Counted from the first letter of the stretch, positions 1-7,739 are shown. The stretch is 64,000 bases of DNA from Alistipes ihumii AP11 (GCF_025144665.1 NZ_CP102294.1:1984001-2048000); one strand, 5' to 3'. Program-made: numbers and translations. The notes: generated from the sequence alone by a model not told the origin.

Positions 1-2
1 GG

Positions 3-542
3 GAGAAAAAAGTCTATATCGTGATGAACAAACCCAAGGGCTTCGTTACTTCGCTCGACGACCCGCATGCCGACAAGACCGTCATGGATTTGCTGAAAGG
101 TGCTGTCGCCGAGCGGGTCTATCCGGTCGGACGGCTCGACAAGAACAGCGTGGGTGTGCTGCTCATCACCAATGACGGCGAGTTGACCCGCAAGCTGACG
201 CACCCGAGCTACAATAAGCAGAAAGTCTATCAGGTGACTCTCGACAAGCCGCTGGCACAGGCCGATATGACCAAGATAGCCGAGGGAATCACGCTCGAAG
301 ACGGGGAGATTCATGCCGATGAGATCAGCTATGTCAGCGAAAACCGCAAGGAAGTGGGCATCGAGATACATTCCGGCCGCAACCGGATCGTGCGCCGTAT
401 TTTCGAGTCGCTCGGCTACTCGGTCCAGAAGCTCGACCGGGTCTATTTCGCCGGACTGACGAAGAAGAAACTCAAGCGCGGTGGCTGGCGCTTCCTCTCG
501 CCGATGGAAGTGAACCGGCTCAAGAGCGGGGAATACGAATAG
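3..542 (+). CDS. Pseudouridine synthase, RsuA/RluB family (5'-truncated)
   Basis: This gene isomerises a uridine in rRNA (RsuA/RluB/RluE/RluF family). The frame is open from base 3, before the first possible internal start, so the true start lies outside the window and 179 residues are visible. The visible start matches the family entry to the catalytic domain (VMNKPKGFVTS). The catalytic motif GRLDKNSVG carries the expected Asp, and the C-terminal signature HSGRNRIVRR is present. The N-terminal S4 RNA-binding domain would lie upstream. It ends in TAG about 100 bases before tRNA-Lys. Family assignment is secure; the exact target uridine (RluB-like, 23S U2605) is inference. Confidence 0.9.
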   Translation, partial: EKKVYIVMNKPKGFVTSLDDPHADKTVMDLLKGAVAERVYPVGRLDKNSVGVLLITNDGELTRKLTHPSYNKQKVYQVTLDKPLAQADMTKIAEGITLEDGEIHADEISYVSENRKEVGIEIHSGRNRIVRRIFESLGYSVQKLDRVYFAGLTKKKLKRGGWRFLSPMEVNRLKSGEYE

Positions 543-598
543 AACGGGACGATTTTGTTCTATCCGGACAGAGAAAAGCGGACTTTTGCCGAAAAATA

Positions 599-629
599 TT
601 GCATAAATAAAATTTTCGATTTATCTTTG
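599..629 (+). promoter_or_regulatory. Promoter of tRNA-Lys
   Basis: TATCTTTG at 622-629 fits the Bacteroidetes -7 box TAnnTTTG. A TTG lies about 20 bases upstream at the -33 position. The box ends 17 bases before the tRNA. Confidence 0.6.
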
Positions 630-646
630 CACTCGCATTCAGCAAT

Positions 647-719
647 GGTTCTCTAGCTCAGTTGGTAGAGCACGACACTCTTAATGTTGGGGTCGTGGGT
701 TCGAGCCCCACGGGGACCA
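647..719 (+). tRNA. tRNA-Lys (anticodon CTT)
   Basis: A complete cloverleaf can be drawn. The acceptor stem is GGTTCTC/GGGGACC with G-T wobbles, and the D-stem is GCTC/GAGC. The anticodon stem is CGACA/TGTTG around the loop CTCTTAA (anticodon CTT), and the T-stem is GTGGG/CCCAC. The discriminator is A719 and CCA is not encoded. It is the apparent attachment site of the integrated element that starts just downstream. Confidence 0.95.
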
Positions 720-765
720 CTTCAAGGCGACTGGTAATCAAGCGATTATCGGTCGCCTTTGTTTT
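668..765 (+). repeat. Left copy of the tRNA-3' direct repeat (attL-like)
   Basis: The 3' two thirds of tRNA-Lys plus its terminator recur at 11679-11775, offset 11,011 bases, with only a few mismatches. Weaker similarity continues to about base 820. Such a repeat next to an integrase is the usual signature of integration into a tRNA 3' end. Confidence 0.7.
725..765 (+). terminator. Terminator of tRNA-Lys
   Basis: AGGCGAC (725-731) pairs with GTCGCCT (752-758). Inside it, GGTAATC pairs with GATTATC. T-rich sequence follows. Confidence 0.8.
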
Positions 766-823
766 GTGCCCATGCCGAAGGATCGGGAATCATCCTGCCT
801 CAGAAGGCATTTTGAGGGCCCTG

Positions 824-846
824 TGTGTTACATAATGTGTTACATA
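824..846 (+). repeat. Tandem putative integrase arm-type sites, left end
   Basis: TGTGTTACATA occurs at 824-834 and again at 836-846, a 12-base period, just upstream of the integrase. The same 11-mer occurs at the other end of the element at 11571-11581. That is how arm-binding sites of lambda/CTnDOT-type integrases are arranged. Function is inferred. Confidence 0.5.
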
Positions 847-886
847 GAATCACTCGAAACGACAATCTGCGTATTCATGCAAAATT

Positions 887-2095
887 ATGAATATCAGAGT
901 TGTGCAGAAAGGCGACATCGTTTATAAAAACGGGTGTTCGCCTTTGTTCATTCGGTTTACCCACGAACGTAAGAGTAAGTTTGTCAGCTTGGGGATTTCC
1001 GTACTTCCCGATCATTGGGACAAGCAACAGCAAATGATTCGGCAATCATGCCCCGAATCCGCTATTTTACAGCAACGAATCGAAGCTGTTCTTCGAGAGT
1101 ACGAACGGAAAATACGGAAATTGGAAATTCTTGAGATTCCCGTTACGCTGGAAACCCTGTTCGAATCGAAAGGCAGAAGGATTAAATGCACCGTTTCGGA
1201 TTGTTTCGAACGTGAGATCGCCCGTCTCGAATCGCTCGGTAAATACAATTCGGCCTCGAAGGTCAAAACCGTATTTTCTCTGATCGGTCAATTCCGCAAC
1301 GCCGATATACGGTTGGAAGAGATTGATTTGGTGTATCTGAACGATCTTGAACTGTTCCTGCGTAAACGAGGCAACAAGGATAACAGTATCGCCACCAAAT
1401 TCAGCGTGTTCAAGGCGATTTACAACAAGGCGCTGGCGGAAGAACTCTTTGCGCCGAAAGTCAATCCGTTCGTAAAGTTCAAAGTAGGTCGGCTTTGGAC
1501 GGCTACTCGTAAAAGGGCCATTACCAAAGAGGAACTGCGACGGATCATAGATTTCGGACTGCCCGAATCGGCATCGCCTTATTTGATTCTGGCAAGGGAT
1601 ATATTTCTGTTTACCTACTTTACAGCAGGAATCAATATCGGAGATATAGCCCGATTGGAGTACCGCAACATCCGTAACGGGCGTATCTACTACACACGTC
1701 GCAAAACGGGCAAAAATATCAGTTGCCAGTTAATGCCTCTCGCTTCTGCAATCATCGCCAAATACAGCAGGCCCGACCATTCGGAAACCGATTATATCTT
1801 TCCGATTCTTAATAAGGCTATGCACATGACCGATTTGCAACAGTACAACAGACTTCATAAAGTTACGGCCAAAATCAATCGGGAGTTGGGCGAGTTGGCA
1901 AAATTAGCAGGTATCGAAACGCATCTGACCACCTACGTTGCGAGACACACGTATGCGACCGTACTCAAGCGTTCGGGAGTGAACATTGCGATCATCTCTG
2001 AATCCCTCGGTCATTCCGACCTTGCCACAACTCAAATCTATCTGGATTCGTTCGAGAACTCGCAGATCGACGAAGCGATGAAGCACTTGCTATGA
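887..2095 (+). CDS. Tyrosine recombinase/integrase of the element
   Basis: This 402-residue site-specific recombinase probably integrates and excises the element at tRNA-Lys. The N-terminal arm-binding domain (about 1-90) is followed by a SAM-like core-binding domain (about 100-200) and the catalytic domain (about 210-400). Lys273 lies in the beta-hairpin, VARHTYA supplies Arg353, GHSD supplies His376, and Tyr385 in TQIYLDSF is the likely nucleophile. The usual first catalytic Arg is not apparent in FTAGINIGD, and the usual HxxR His is Tyr350. This recalls Bacteroides CTn integrases of the IntDOT type, where the first Arg is also not conserved. Trp is encoded by TGG and the gene ends in TGA, so it uses the ordinary code. 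The start is the ATG at 887. Confidence 0.9.
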   Translation: MNIRVVQKGDIVYKNGCSPLFIRFTHERKSKFVSLGISVLPDHWDKQQQMIRQSCPESAILQQRIEAVLREYERKIRKLEILEIPVTLETLFESKGRRIKCTVSDCFEREIARLESLGKYNSASKVKTVFSLIGQFRNADIRLEEIDLVYLNDLELFLRKRGNKDNSIATKFSVFKAIYNKALAEELFAPKVNPFVKFKVGRLWTATRKRAITKEELRRIIDFGLPESASPYLILARDIFLFTYFTAGINIGDIARLEYRNIRNGRIYYTRRKTGKNISCQLMPLASAIIAKYSRPDHSETDYIFPILNKAMHMTDLQQYNRLHKVTAKINRELGELAKLAGIETHLTTYVARHTYATVLKRSGVNIAIISESLGHSDLATTQIYLDSFENSQIDEAMKHLL

Positions 2096-2100
2096 ATAAG

Positions 2101-2147
2101 AAAAAGGGGGGTACTCGTCACGGCGAGCATCCCCCTTTTTTGTTTTT
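2101..2147. terminator. Bidirectional terminator between integrase and the minus-strand gene
   Basis: A-run plus GGGGGGT pairs with ATCCCCC plus T-run, so the stem reads as an intrinsic terminator in both directions. It lies between convergent genes. Confidence 0.8.
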
Positions 2148-2157
2148 AAGCAGAGTA

Positions 2158-2613
2158 TTAAGCCGCTTCGTTCGACTCCTTTTCGGGCGACGGCATGGAG
2201 AAGGCGACGGGCTCCGCATCCTCTATCTGCGATCGTACCGCGATCAGTCCCTTAATCTTCGTCTGGTCGTACAGCGGTTTTTCGAACATTCTGATTCGTT
2301 CTCCGATTACCTGCTCGACTCCGTAGCGCATGACCTTGTTGACGACGCCGCTACCCTCGAACACGATGTGCTGGGCCACGTGTGCGGGATTCAGTCGCAG
2401 GGCTCGACAATACTCGTTGAAGTCGATCAGGTTCGTCAGCCGTTTCGCTTCGGTGAGCAGATCGTACCAGACCCGTTGCGGATCGGCATACACTCCGTTG
2501 GCCACCTCCTGAATACAGGCGATCTTGGTGTCGAGATTTTGGGTAACGATCAACTGGCGGGCGAACATGCGGCGGGCGCGAGTCATCACGGCAAAAATAT
2601 TCGAACGTTTCAT
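2158..2613 (-). CDS. Hypothetical element protein, 151 aa
   Basis: I do not recognise this family. The protein is mostly helical, with a basic N-terminus (KRSNIFAVMTRARRMFARQL) and a polar, acidic C-terminus, and has no signal peptide or membrane segment. An AAGGAGG sequence 13 bases before the ATG supports the start. Trp is encoded by TGG. It is convergent with the integrase and shares its terminator. The compact soluble form and position would suit an accessory or regulatory protein of the element, but that is a guess. Confidence 0.6.
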   Translation of the reverse strand: MKRSNIFAVMTRARRMFARQLIVTQNLDTKIACIQEVANGVYADPQRVWYDLLTEAKRLTNLIDFNEYCRALRLNPAHVAQHIVFEGSGVVNKVMRYGVEQVIGERIRMFEKPLYDQTKIKGLIAVRSQIEDAEPVAFSMPSPEKESNEAA

Positions 2614-2777
2614 CTTGGGATTAATCCCTCCTTGGGGGATAGCTTAAATTCATCCTGACCGTTCATGCCATTGAAGCGGCAGTATCTTCGGGTCTTTCCC
2701 TTCGACACGGCAAAGATGAGGCGAAAGCGAAGCTATATCCGAGAGTAAAAAAGTCGGCAAATTACTCCCCCCTTCTG

Positions 2778-3608
2778 TCAAACGTAGATTTTGGAAGTAT
2801 AGCAACGTCTGTAACCTTTGTATTGCTGGATAATCCCCTTGATCGAGGAATCGTCCACGACAAAGGCGGTGTTTTTGGTGAATTTGCAGAAATAAAGCAG
2901 GCGGGAGATCAACAACAGTTTGTTGTAAGATACGGGATCGGTGGTATCTCTCGTATATCTGGCCCGTTTTTCAGGCAGATTCAGCACCTCGAACAGCGTT
3001 TTGAATTTTTGGGCCATATAGTACATCTGCAAGGTCGGCGGGAGCTGAATATCATATCCCTTTTCCATATAGGGGAATACCCCCAGCTTTAAGAACTCGT
3101 CTTTCTCTATCCTCTTGATTTCCTCGTCCAGACGTTTGCGGATTGTATACAGCATCCAAGGAGTGGATATTTCCAGACGATTCTTTTTTCTCAACTCCCT
3201 GTCGTCCGATATGTAAATGTATGCATTGGGGTGTTCATCGATGTAATCTCTGGTTTCGATAAGCAGCTCGTAATAGTTTTTGCTACGGTCCGCCACATTG
3301 GTCGTGTGGTCGATCGTCATATCGTAGATAAAGAGCAACACAAACCAAAACTTCTCGACATCCATCCCATACCCTTTAATAGTGCCGATAATATCCGTAT
3401 TGTCGCAAAAAGCCTCCCACGTAAACGGCGGATCGATAACATTCTGTCGCAGTCTGCTGAGAAAGATGTTTATCCATGTACCCAAAAAGCCGCAATCATT
3501 TTCGTCGATTTCGACATCGATCCTATACGCGAGTTCTAGCGCATACTCCATTCTCGGATCATTCATGTTTGTGGGAAGGCCGCATTCCATCTTAATAATA
3601 TCCGTCAC
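2778..3608 (-). CDS. Hypothetical element protein, 276 aa
   Basis: This is a soluble protein of no family I can name. It is rich in Tyr, Asp, Ile and Lys, with no signal peptide. Four Trp are read from TGG, for example in TWINIF, FTWEAF and EKFWFV. It ends in TGA; reading through would add only about 17 residues before TAG, so TGA is taken as a real stop here. About 690 bases without a clear gene lie upstream. Composition matches the lower-GC element rather than the flanking chromosome. Confidence 0.6.
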   Translation of the reverse strand: MTDIIKMECGLPTNMNDPRMEYALELAYRIDVEIDENDCGFLGTWINIFLSRLRQNVIDPPFTWEAFCDNTDIIGTIKGYGMDVEKFWFVLLFIYDMTIDHTTNVADRSKNYYELLIETRDYIDEHPNAYIYISDDRELRKKNRLEISTPWMLYTIRKRLDEEIKRIEKDEFLKLGVFPYMEKGYDIQLPPTLQMYYMAQKFKTLFEVLNLPEKRARYTRDTTDPVSYNKLLLISRLLYFCKFTKNTAFVVDDSSIKGIIQQYKGYRRCYTSKIYV

Positions 3609-3624
3609 TCAAATTTAGTCCAAA

Positions 3625-4268
3625 ATAGCGACAATATCAAACTGAACAACAGGACGGTGTTTGCTGTATTTTGTTCTGTTTGATACCTGAAACAAGGTTT
3701 CCGATACAATTCGGAACAATGAACGCATGATTCCAGTTCTGAAATTACCTGAAAACAACGATTCAGGTTATAAACAGAACAATAACCCCTGTATTCGGGT
3801 GTATTCCATCATGGGAAACCGAGTTTCATCCTGTTATATGTACCTATCGACCGCATATCGTTCTGTAATCGCATCCCGAATCCCAGTAAACCGACGCCGA
3901 CTCCATACGAACACGTCTCCGTCTGACCGTCAACCATGCCGATACGCGCCGATTTCCATTCCTTGAATGCCTCGCACACCCGATCCCAGTGCATCTAAAG
4001 GCGGTATGCACACATCCTGCCCGTAAACGCCCGAATCCCATAAAAACAGATCTTCGCTTTGTTTATCTCCCAGATAATCCGTATCTTTGATAAGCGTTCG
4101 AAAAATGGAAACCGCCCGTTTCCGAGTCCGACGATCCGCAGGGGGAAGCCGAGAAGCGTTCCCCTTTCTTGTGCGCTCGACCGACAGATTTTTTGAGTAA
4201 GAAAATCCAGTCCCTTTAATAGAGAGAGTTGCCCACTCAATTTTCATAGATGAAATCGGAGATAGCAT
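3625..4268 (-). pseudogene. Possible decayed coding remnant(s) between 3.6 and 4.3 kb
   Basis: No intact gene is convincing here. On the minus strand, protein-like pieces occur in two frames. One runs from 4268 to 3930 (starts MLSPISSMKIEWATL, ends TGA). The other has a piece beginning MHWDRVCEAFKEWKS at 3994, after an in-frame TAG. Joining them needs a frameshift. The plus strand holds only short unconvincing frames. Either this is a broken gene or spurious frames in non-coding DNA. Confidence 0.25.
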
Positions 4269-4299
4269 TTAGTTGCTCGTATTTAAAAATCAATTCGAA

Positions 4300-6126
4300 A
4301 TGGAAAGTAAAATCGTTAAGGCTCCGACAGGAATAGAATACTTAGGAGCCATAGACCCCAAGACAGGTAAACCCTGAATGACAGAGATACCCGCCAACTG
4401 CGTATTGTCGAAAGGCATCACGGGTTGCGGGGCAACCACATTAGGCATTGAGCAGAAAGGCCACACCCTGATCGCCATGCCGTTTACAGGCTTGATAGAT
4501 AACAAAACGGCCCAATATCGCGATACGTTGTTAGGCATATACGGCAGAGGCGGCAAAGAATATGAAATCGAGCAATACTTAAAGAGCCACGATACCGTAA
4601 AGATAGCGACCACTTTCGATTCATTGCGGAAAGTTGCCGATACCCTCGCCCGTTACGGTTTCGATGCTTATAAAGACGCTCATTTGCTCGTGGACGAATG
4701 ACACGTACTGTTCAACGCATACGATTACCGATACGAAGGAGTGCGAAAGCTGTTGGATACCGCCCCGCACTTCGACAGGGTAACGTATATCTCAGCGACT
4801 CCCATCGAGCGCAAATATTATCTGGAAGAACTGAAACGCTTACCCGAATATCGGATCGAATGACCTCATGCAAAGCCCGTCAATATCCGTTCTCACAAGG
4901 TAGACAAACCGCTCGCTTACATGGCGGGAATATGCAGAAACAGGATTGCAAGCGGCGGAGAATGCAATTATCACATTTTCCTTAACAGCGTGGAGGATAT
5001 AGCGAGCATAATCCGCACGGCCGAGCTAACCCCAGAGAATACGCGGGTAATCTGTTCCCAAAACGAGGAAACGCTCCGTAAGAATCTCGGCAAGTTGCCC
5101 GAGGGTTTCGGAATCTCCAAAGCATTGGACGAACTCAAAACCATCAGCTTCTACACCTCGACCTGTTTCGAGGGGCAGGATATTATCGACCCGAACGGTC
5201 GGAGTTTCATTGTGAGCAATGCTCAGAAAGATCATACGCTGCTCGATATTGCGACCACCTTTTTTCAGATATGCGGACGCATCCGCAAATCGAATTACAA
5301 CGATGAGATCGTATATTTCTATTCCACCACCCGCTATACGGACGTAAGCCTCGAAGAATTTGAACGGGCCACATACAAGACGCTCGCCGAAGCGGAGGAA
5401 ATAGCACGCTCCTTGAACGGCTTGCCCGACCGCTTCAAAGCCAAATTGATAAGGCAACTTCCCTATATGAACGAGCCCTATATTCAGGTTGCGGGGAACG
5501 AATTGAAGATAGACCGAAATATGGCGAATTTCGATATAGTCAACTATAAAGTCGTGAACGGCATCTATTCATCCAAATACAACGTCATTCAGGAGCTGGA
5601 GAAAGGCGGTGCGACGGTTACGAACGACGAGGATTATACCGCGCCTCAGAGCATACGGCTACTGTCCCAAAGGAGAGTGAGTTTCGATAAACTGTTCGAA
5701 ACGTATTGCGCCATTAAGGACGAGCCAGTCGGCTATTCGCTCGTTCCCGATTACAGGCTGGAGATAATCGAGGGCATCAATCCGCTCGTTAAAAATTCCT
5801 ACGACATACTCGGACGGGACGAGGTGCGGCGAATGAAATATCATCAATCCAATATCAGGCGTGAGATCATCAAGCGTATGAGCAGGGCAAAGGATTATCG
5901 GATTGTGGAACTCATCCATGAAACGCTCCCCCTGCAAAAAGCCATACCCGTTGCCAGAATCAAATCGGAATTGCAGGAGATATACGATGAGTTGGGGATA
6001 CCCCGCAAGGCGAAAGCTACCGACTTAAACAACTGATACGAGACCAAGCCCACGACCAAACGAATCGATGGGAAGAATACGGCCTGTATCATGATCGTGA
6101 GGGATAAATTTGTCAGGGTAAGATAA
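4300..6126 (+). CDS. SF2 helicase-like protein with four in-frame TGA codons read as Trp
   Basis: With TGA as Trp this is one 608-residue protein running from ATG 4300 to TAA 6124-6126. The TGA codons are at 4375, 4699, 4861 and 6034 (residues 26, 134, 188, 579). There is no in-frame TGG, TAA or TAG and no frameshift. Motifs follow the superfamily-2 order: a Walker A-like GITGCGATT (about 37-45), Walker B VDE followed by a TGA residue and H (about 132-135), and YISATP (about 161-166). A C-terminal helicase half with CFEGQD and QICGRIRKS (motif VI-like) follows. At all four sites Trp gives a natural context (KPWMTEIP, DEWHVLFN, IEWPHAKP, NNWYETKP). No Shine-Dalgarno is seen. In standard code only fragments such as 4378-4701 and 4921-6036 could be made. 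The family resembles helicases of phage and mobile elements; the exact function is unknown. Confidence 0.7.
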
Positions 6127-6141
6127 AATAACCGCTCGGAA

Positions 6142-6172
6142 TTTGCATTTATACCAATTATTGGTAACTTTG
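6142..6172 (+). promoter_or_regulatory. parDE promoter with overlapping palindromic operator
   Basis: TTTG (6142-6145) and TAACTTTG (6165-6172) form a Bacteroidetes promoter. A perfect palindrome TACCAAT-T-ATTGGTA (6152-6166) sits between the boxes and touches the -7 box. It is a likely binding site for the ParD antitoxin or ParDE complex, which normally autorepresses. Confidence 0.6.
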
Positions 6173-6189
6173 AGCAAACATCGGGTATT

Positions 6190-6438
6190 ATGAGAAGAAA
6201 TACATCGGTCTCTCTGGGAAGCTACTTCGAGGCTTTCGTAGAGAACAAGATCACACAGGGACGGTACAAAAACGCCAGCGAGGTGATTCGGGCGGGTTTG
6301 CGGTTGTTGGAGGAAGAAGAGCATCGGATCGCCGTATTGAAAAATGCGATTCAGGAGGGTTTGGACAGCGGCGTGGCGGTGGATTTCGATCCGACGGAGC
6401 ATCTGGCATCCTTAAAGGCGGCACGGAACAATGGCTGA
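6190..6438 (+). CDS. ParD-family antitoxin
   Basis: This 82-residue antitoxin has an N-terminal ribbon-helix-helix DNA-binding part (RNTSVSLGSYFEAFVENKI, then GRYKNASEVIRAGLRLLEEE). A C-terminal segment would wrap the toxin. RYxNASEVIRAGLRLLE is the hallmark of the family. It precedes the toxin and overlaps it by eight bases (ATGGCTGA), so translation is coupled. Its stop is TGA, which shows that ordinary stop reading is needed within this element. It likely represses its own promoter through the palindrome just upstream. Confidence 0.9.
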   Translation: MRRNTSVSLGSYFEAFVENKITQGRYKNASEVIRAGLRLLEEEEHRIAVLKNAIQEGLDSGVAVDFDPTEHLASLKAARNNG

Positions 6439-6730
6439 GTATCGTTTTACCCGTAAGGCCGTAGAGGATTTATCGGACATTTGGCATTATACGCTCGAAA
6501 CATGGTCGCAGAAGCAGGCCGACCGTTATTACCGCATGTTGATCGAATGTTGTCGGAATATTGCGGAGCATCCTTTGGCAGGACGGCATTACGCCGAGAT
6601 GGCCGAGGGAGTGTACGGATTGCGGGCGGGTAAACACATCGTCTTTTACAGGATCGCCGCTCCGAATGAAATCGAAGTAATCCGAATCTTGCACGGCAGT
6701 ATGGATTTGAAAACCCGAGTCGGAGAATAG
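6431..6730 (+). CDS. ParE/RelE-superfamily toxin
   Basis: This 99-residue toxin belongs to the ParE side of the RelE/ParE superfamily. Typical features are the N-terminal FTRKAVEDLSDIWHYTLE, the central RxYxxMLIECCRNIAEHPLAGR and the closing strands GLRAGKHIVFYRI with EVIRILHGSMD. ParE toxins poison DNA gyrase. The Trp codons are TGG and the stop is TAG. The pair probably stabilises the integrated element by addiction. Confidence 0.9.
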   Translation: MAEYRFTRKAVEDLSDIWHYTLETWSQKQADRYYRMLIECCRNIAEHPLAGRHYAEMAEGVYGLRAGKHIVFYRIAAPNEIEVIRILHGSMDLKTRVGE

Positions 6731-6780
6731 CGGTCTTATAAGAAGAACTCCCATAACATACCGCTCGGACAGACATCGAC

Positions 6781-6803
6781 AGGGGGTCTTAAAACAACCC
6801 CCT
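6781..6803 (+). terminator. Hairpin downstream of parE, weak terminator
   Basis: AGGGGGT (6781-6787) pairs with ACCCCCT (6797-6803). No clear T-run follows, so termination is only possible. Confidence 0.35.
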
Positions 6804-6879
6804 CGTCTATGTTTGTCCTTCTGAACATATCTTCCATGCGGTAACGTACTCCTGTTTTATCCCCCCTCCCCATATCAAG

Positions 6880-7040
6880 ATGGGAAACCGAGCAGTCGGG
6901 CCTTAGACCGATTATCTAACCTGCCGCAAAAATCGGCAGACAGAAGCCTAAGACAGAGAAAAATAGCTATGGTTTGGGTGTCTAACCCGCACGCCATCGA
7001 ATCGGGAGTCGTTCAAGCAGGGACGGCTCCCTTTTTTGTT
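6880..7040 (+). ncRNA. Candidate small structured RNA ending in a terminator
   Basis: The stretch between parE and the next gene has no reading frame but several potential stems. CTGCCG/CGGCAG closes a seven-base loop (about 6921-6939), flanked by CTTAG/CTAAG, and GGGT/ACCC follows near 6976-6988. It finishes in a strong intrinsic terminator, GGGAGTCGT (7004-7012) with ACGGCTCCC (7023-7031) and six T. No known RNA family is recognised. It could be a small RNA or simply a 3' UTR. Confidence 0.35.
7004..7040 (+). terminator. Intrinsic terminator
   Basis: A nine-pair stem GGGAGTCGT/ACGGCTCCC is followed by TTTTTT (7032-7037). It lies 24 bases before the next start codon. Confidence 0.75.
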
Positions 7041-7063
7041 TAACAGATTAACATTTAAAGGCT

Positions 7064-7348
7064 ATGCTTACGGAGAGGGAATTGGTAAAATGCCATGTAT
7101 TACACGAACAAAACGAGATCATCGAGCGCCTGATCGACGCGGGAGCGATTCCCGATGAATCCTTATATGGGGAATGGTGGGAAGTGATGGAATGGTGGCT
7201 TGTTACGAGATGGCTGGCCGAACGGTTGAAGGAACAAGGCGAAATCGTGATCGAGCAGTACGGTTGTTATTGGTGGGGCAGGCAATGTTCGGGACAGGCG
7301 GTTTATATGGACGGAGTGATAACCGAAATAGCGGAATCGCTGGCTTAA
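7064..7348 (+). CDS. Hypothetical Trp-rich small protein, 94 aa
   Basis: This soluble 94-residue protein has no recognised family. It is unusually rich in Trp: seven residues in GEWWEVMEWW, TRWLAERL and GCYWWGRQC, all read from TGG. It therefore contrasts directly with the TGA-containing genes of the same element. The ATG at 7064 follows closely after a terminator, so it must have its own promoter or rely on readthrough. The gene ends in TAA. Confidence 0.6.
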   Translation: MLTERELVKCHVLHEQNEIIERLIDAGAIPDESLYGEWWEVMEWWLVTRWLAERLKEQGEIVIEQYGCYWWGRQCSGQAVYMDGVITEIAESLA

Positions 7349-7440
7349 AAATAGAATATCCCAAGCTGAGCATAACATAGTTTGCATTCAATATTGATTT
7401 TCAACTGATTTTCTCGGAAATTTGTTACACAATACCCCGA

Positions 7441-7469
7441 TTGAGTGTGAAAAACATTTTCTATCTTTG
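7441..7469 (+). promoter_or_regulatory. Promoter of the structured leader
   Basis: TTGAG (7441) and TATCTTTG (7462-7469) fit -33 and -7 boxes. Transcription would start near 7475 and give a leader of about 265 bases. Confidence 0.55.
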
Positions 7470-7472
7470 TGT

Positions 7473-7730
7473 CGTTGGGCAACCAACGGACATATTTTGA
7501 TGAAAGTGTTTAGCTTTTATCCTTGAACGGAAATCTGGTAAATTTCAAAACACAAGGATAACGATAACACTCATTGCTTGCATTGTAATATATCGTCCTG
7601 ATATATACAGCAAGTGTGGGGTATTGTTTATTTGTGTTTGGGCTTACCAGAGCCTCCGTTCAGATAAACTAATTGACTCCACACTTTCTTTTTATTACTA
7701 ATCCGCCGCAGAGGAGTCGGAGGCATGATG
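7473..7730 (+). ncRNA. Highly structured 5' leader or non-coding RNA
   Basis: There is no gene here, but the paired segments are striking. CGTTGG-GCAA-CCAACG (7473-7488) forms a perfect tetraloop hairpin. AGTGTT (7505) pairs with AACACT (7566-7571), and TTATCCTTG (7517-7525) with CAAGGATAA (7553-7561). ATATATC pairs with GATATAT (7588-7606) inside CTTGC/GCAAG. Two alternatives compete with these: GAACGGA plus TCTGGTAA (7525-7541) with TTACCAGA plus TCCGTTC (7644-7661), and AAGTGTGG (7612-7619) with CCACACTT (7679-7686) before a T-rich run. Mutually exclusive pairings suggest a switching leader or a stand-alone RNA. No known family is recognised. Confidence 0.5.
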
Positions 7731-7739
7731 TTATGATTT

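Noticed and set aside
2731-2780. Read-through of the TGA ending the 276-residue gene
   Set aside because: That gene encodes Trp by TGG, and read-through adds only about 17 residues, so a normal stop is simpler.
4300-6126. Selenocysteine as the meaning of the in-frame TGA codons
   Set aside because: Four TGA spread over a helicase-like protein with Trp-like contexts, no Cys-type redox motif and no obvious stem-loop after each codon do not fit Sec insertion.
4300-6126. Ordinary pseudogene with random stop codons
   Set aside because: All stops are TGA, none are TAA/TAG, there is no frameshift, and no TGG remains in either affected gene. Not fully excluded without homologues.
6190-6730. HigBA or RelBE identity for the toxin-antitoxin pair
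   Set aside because: The ribbon-helix-helix antitoxin with RYKNASEVIRAGLRLLE and the order antitoxin-toxin point to ParDE.
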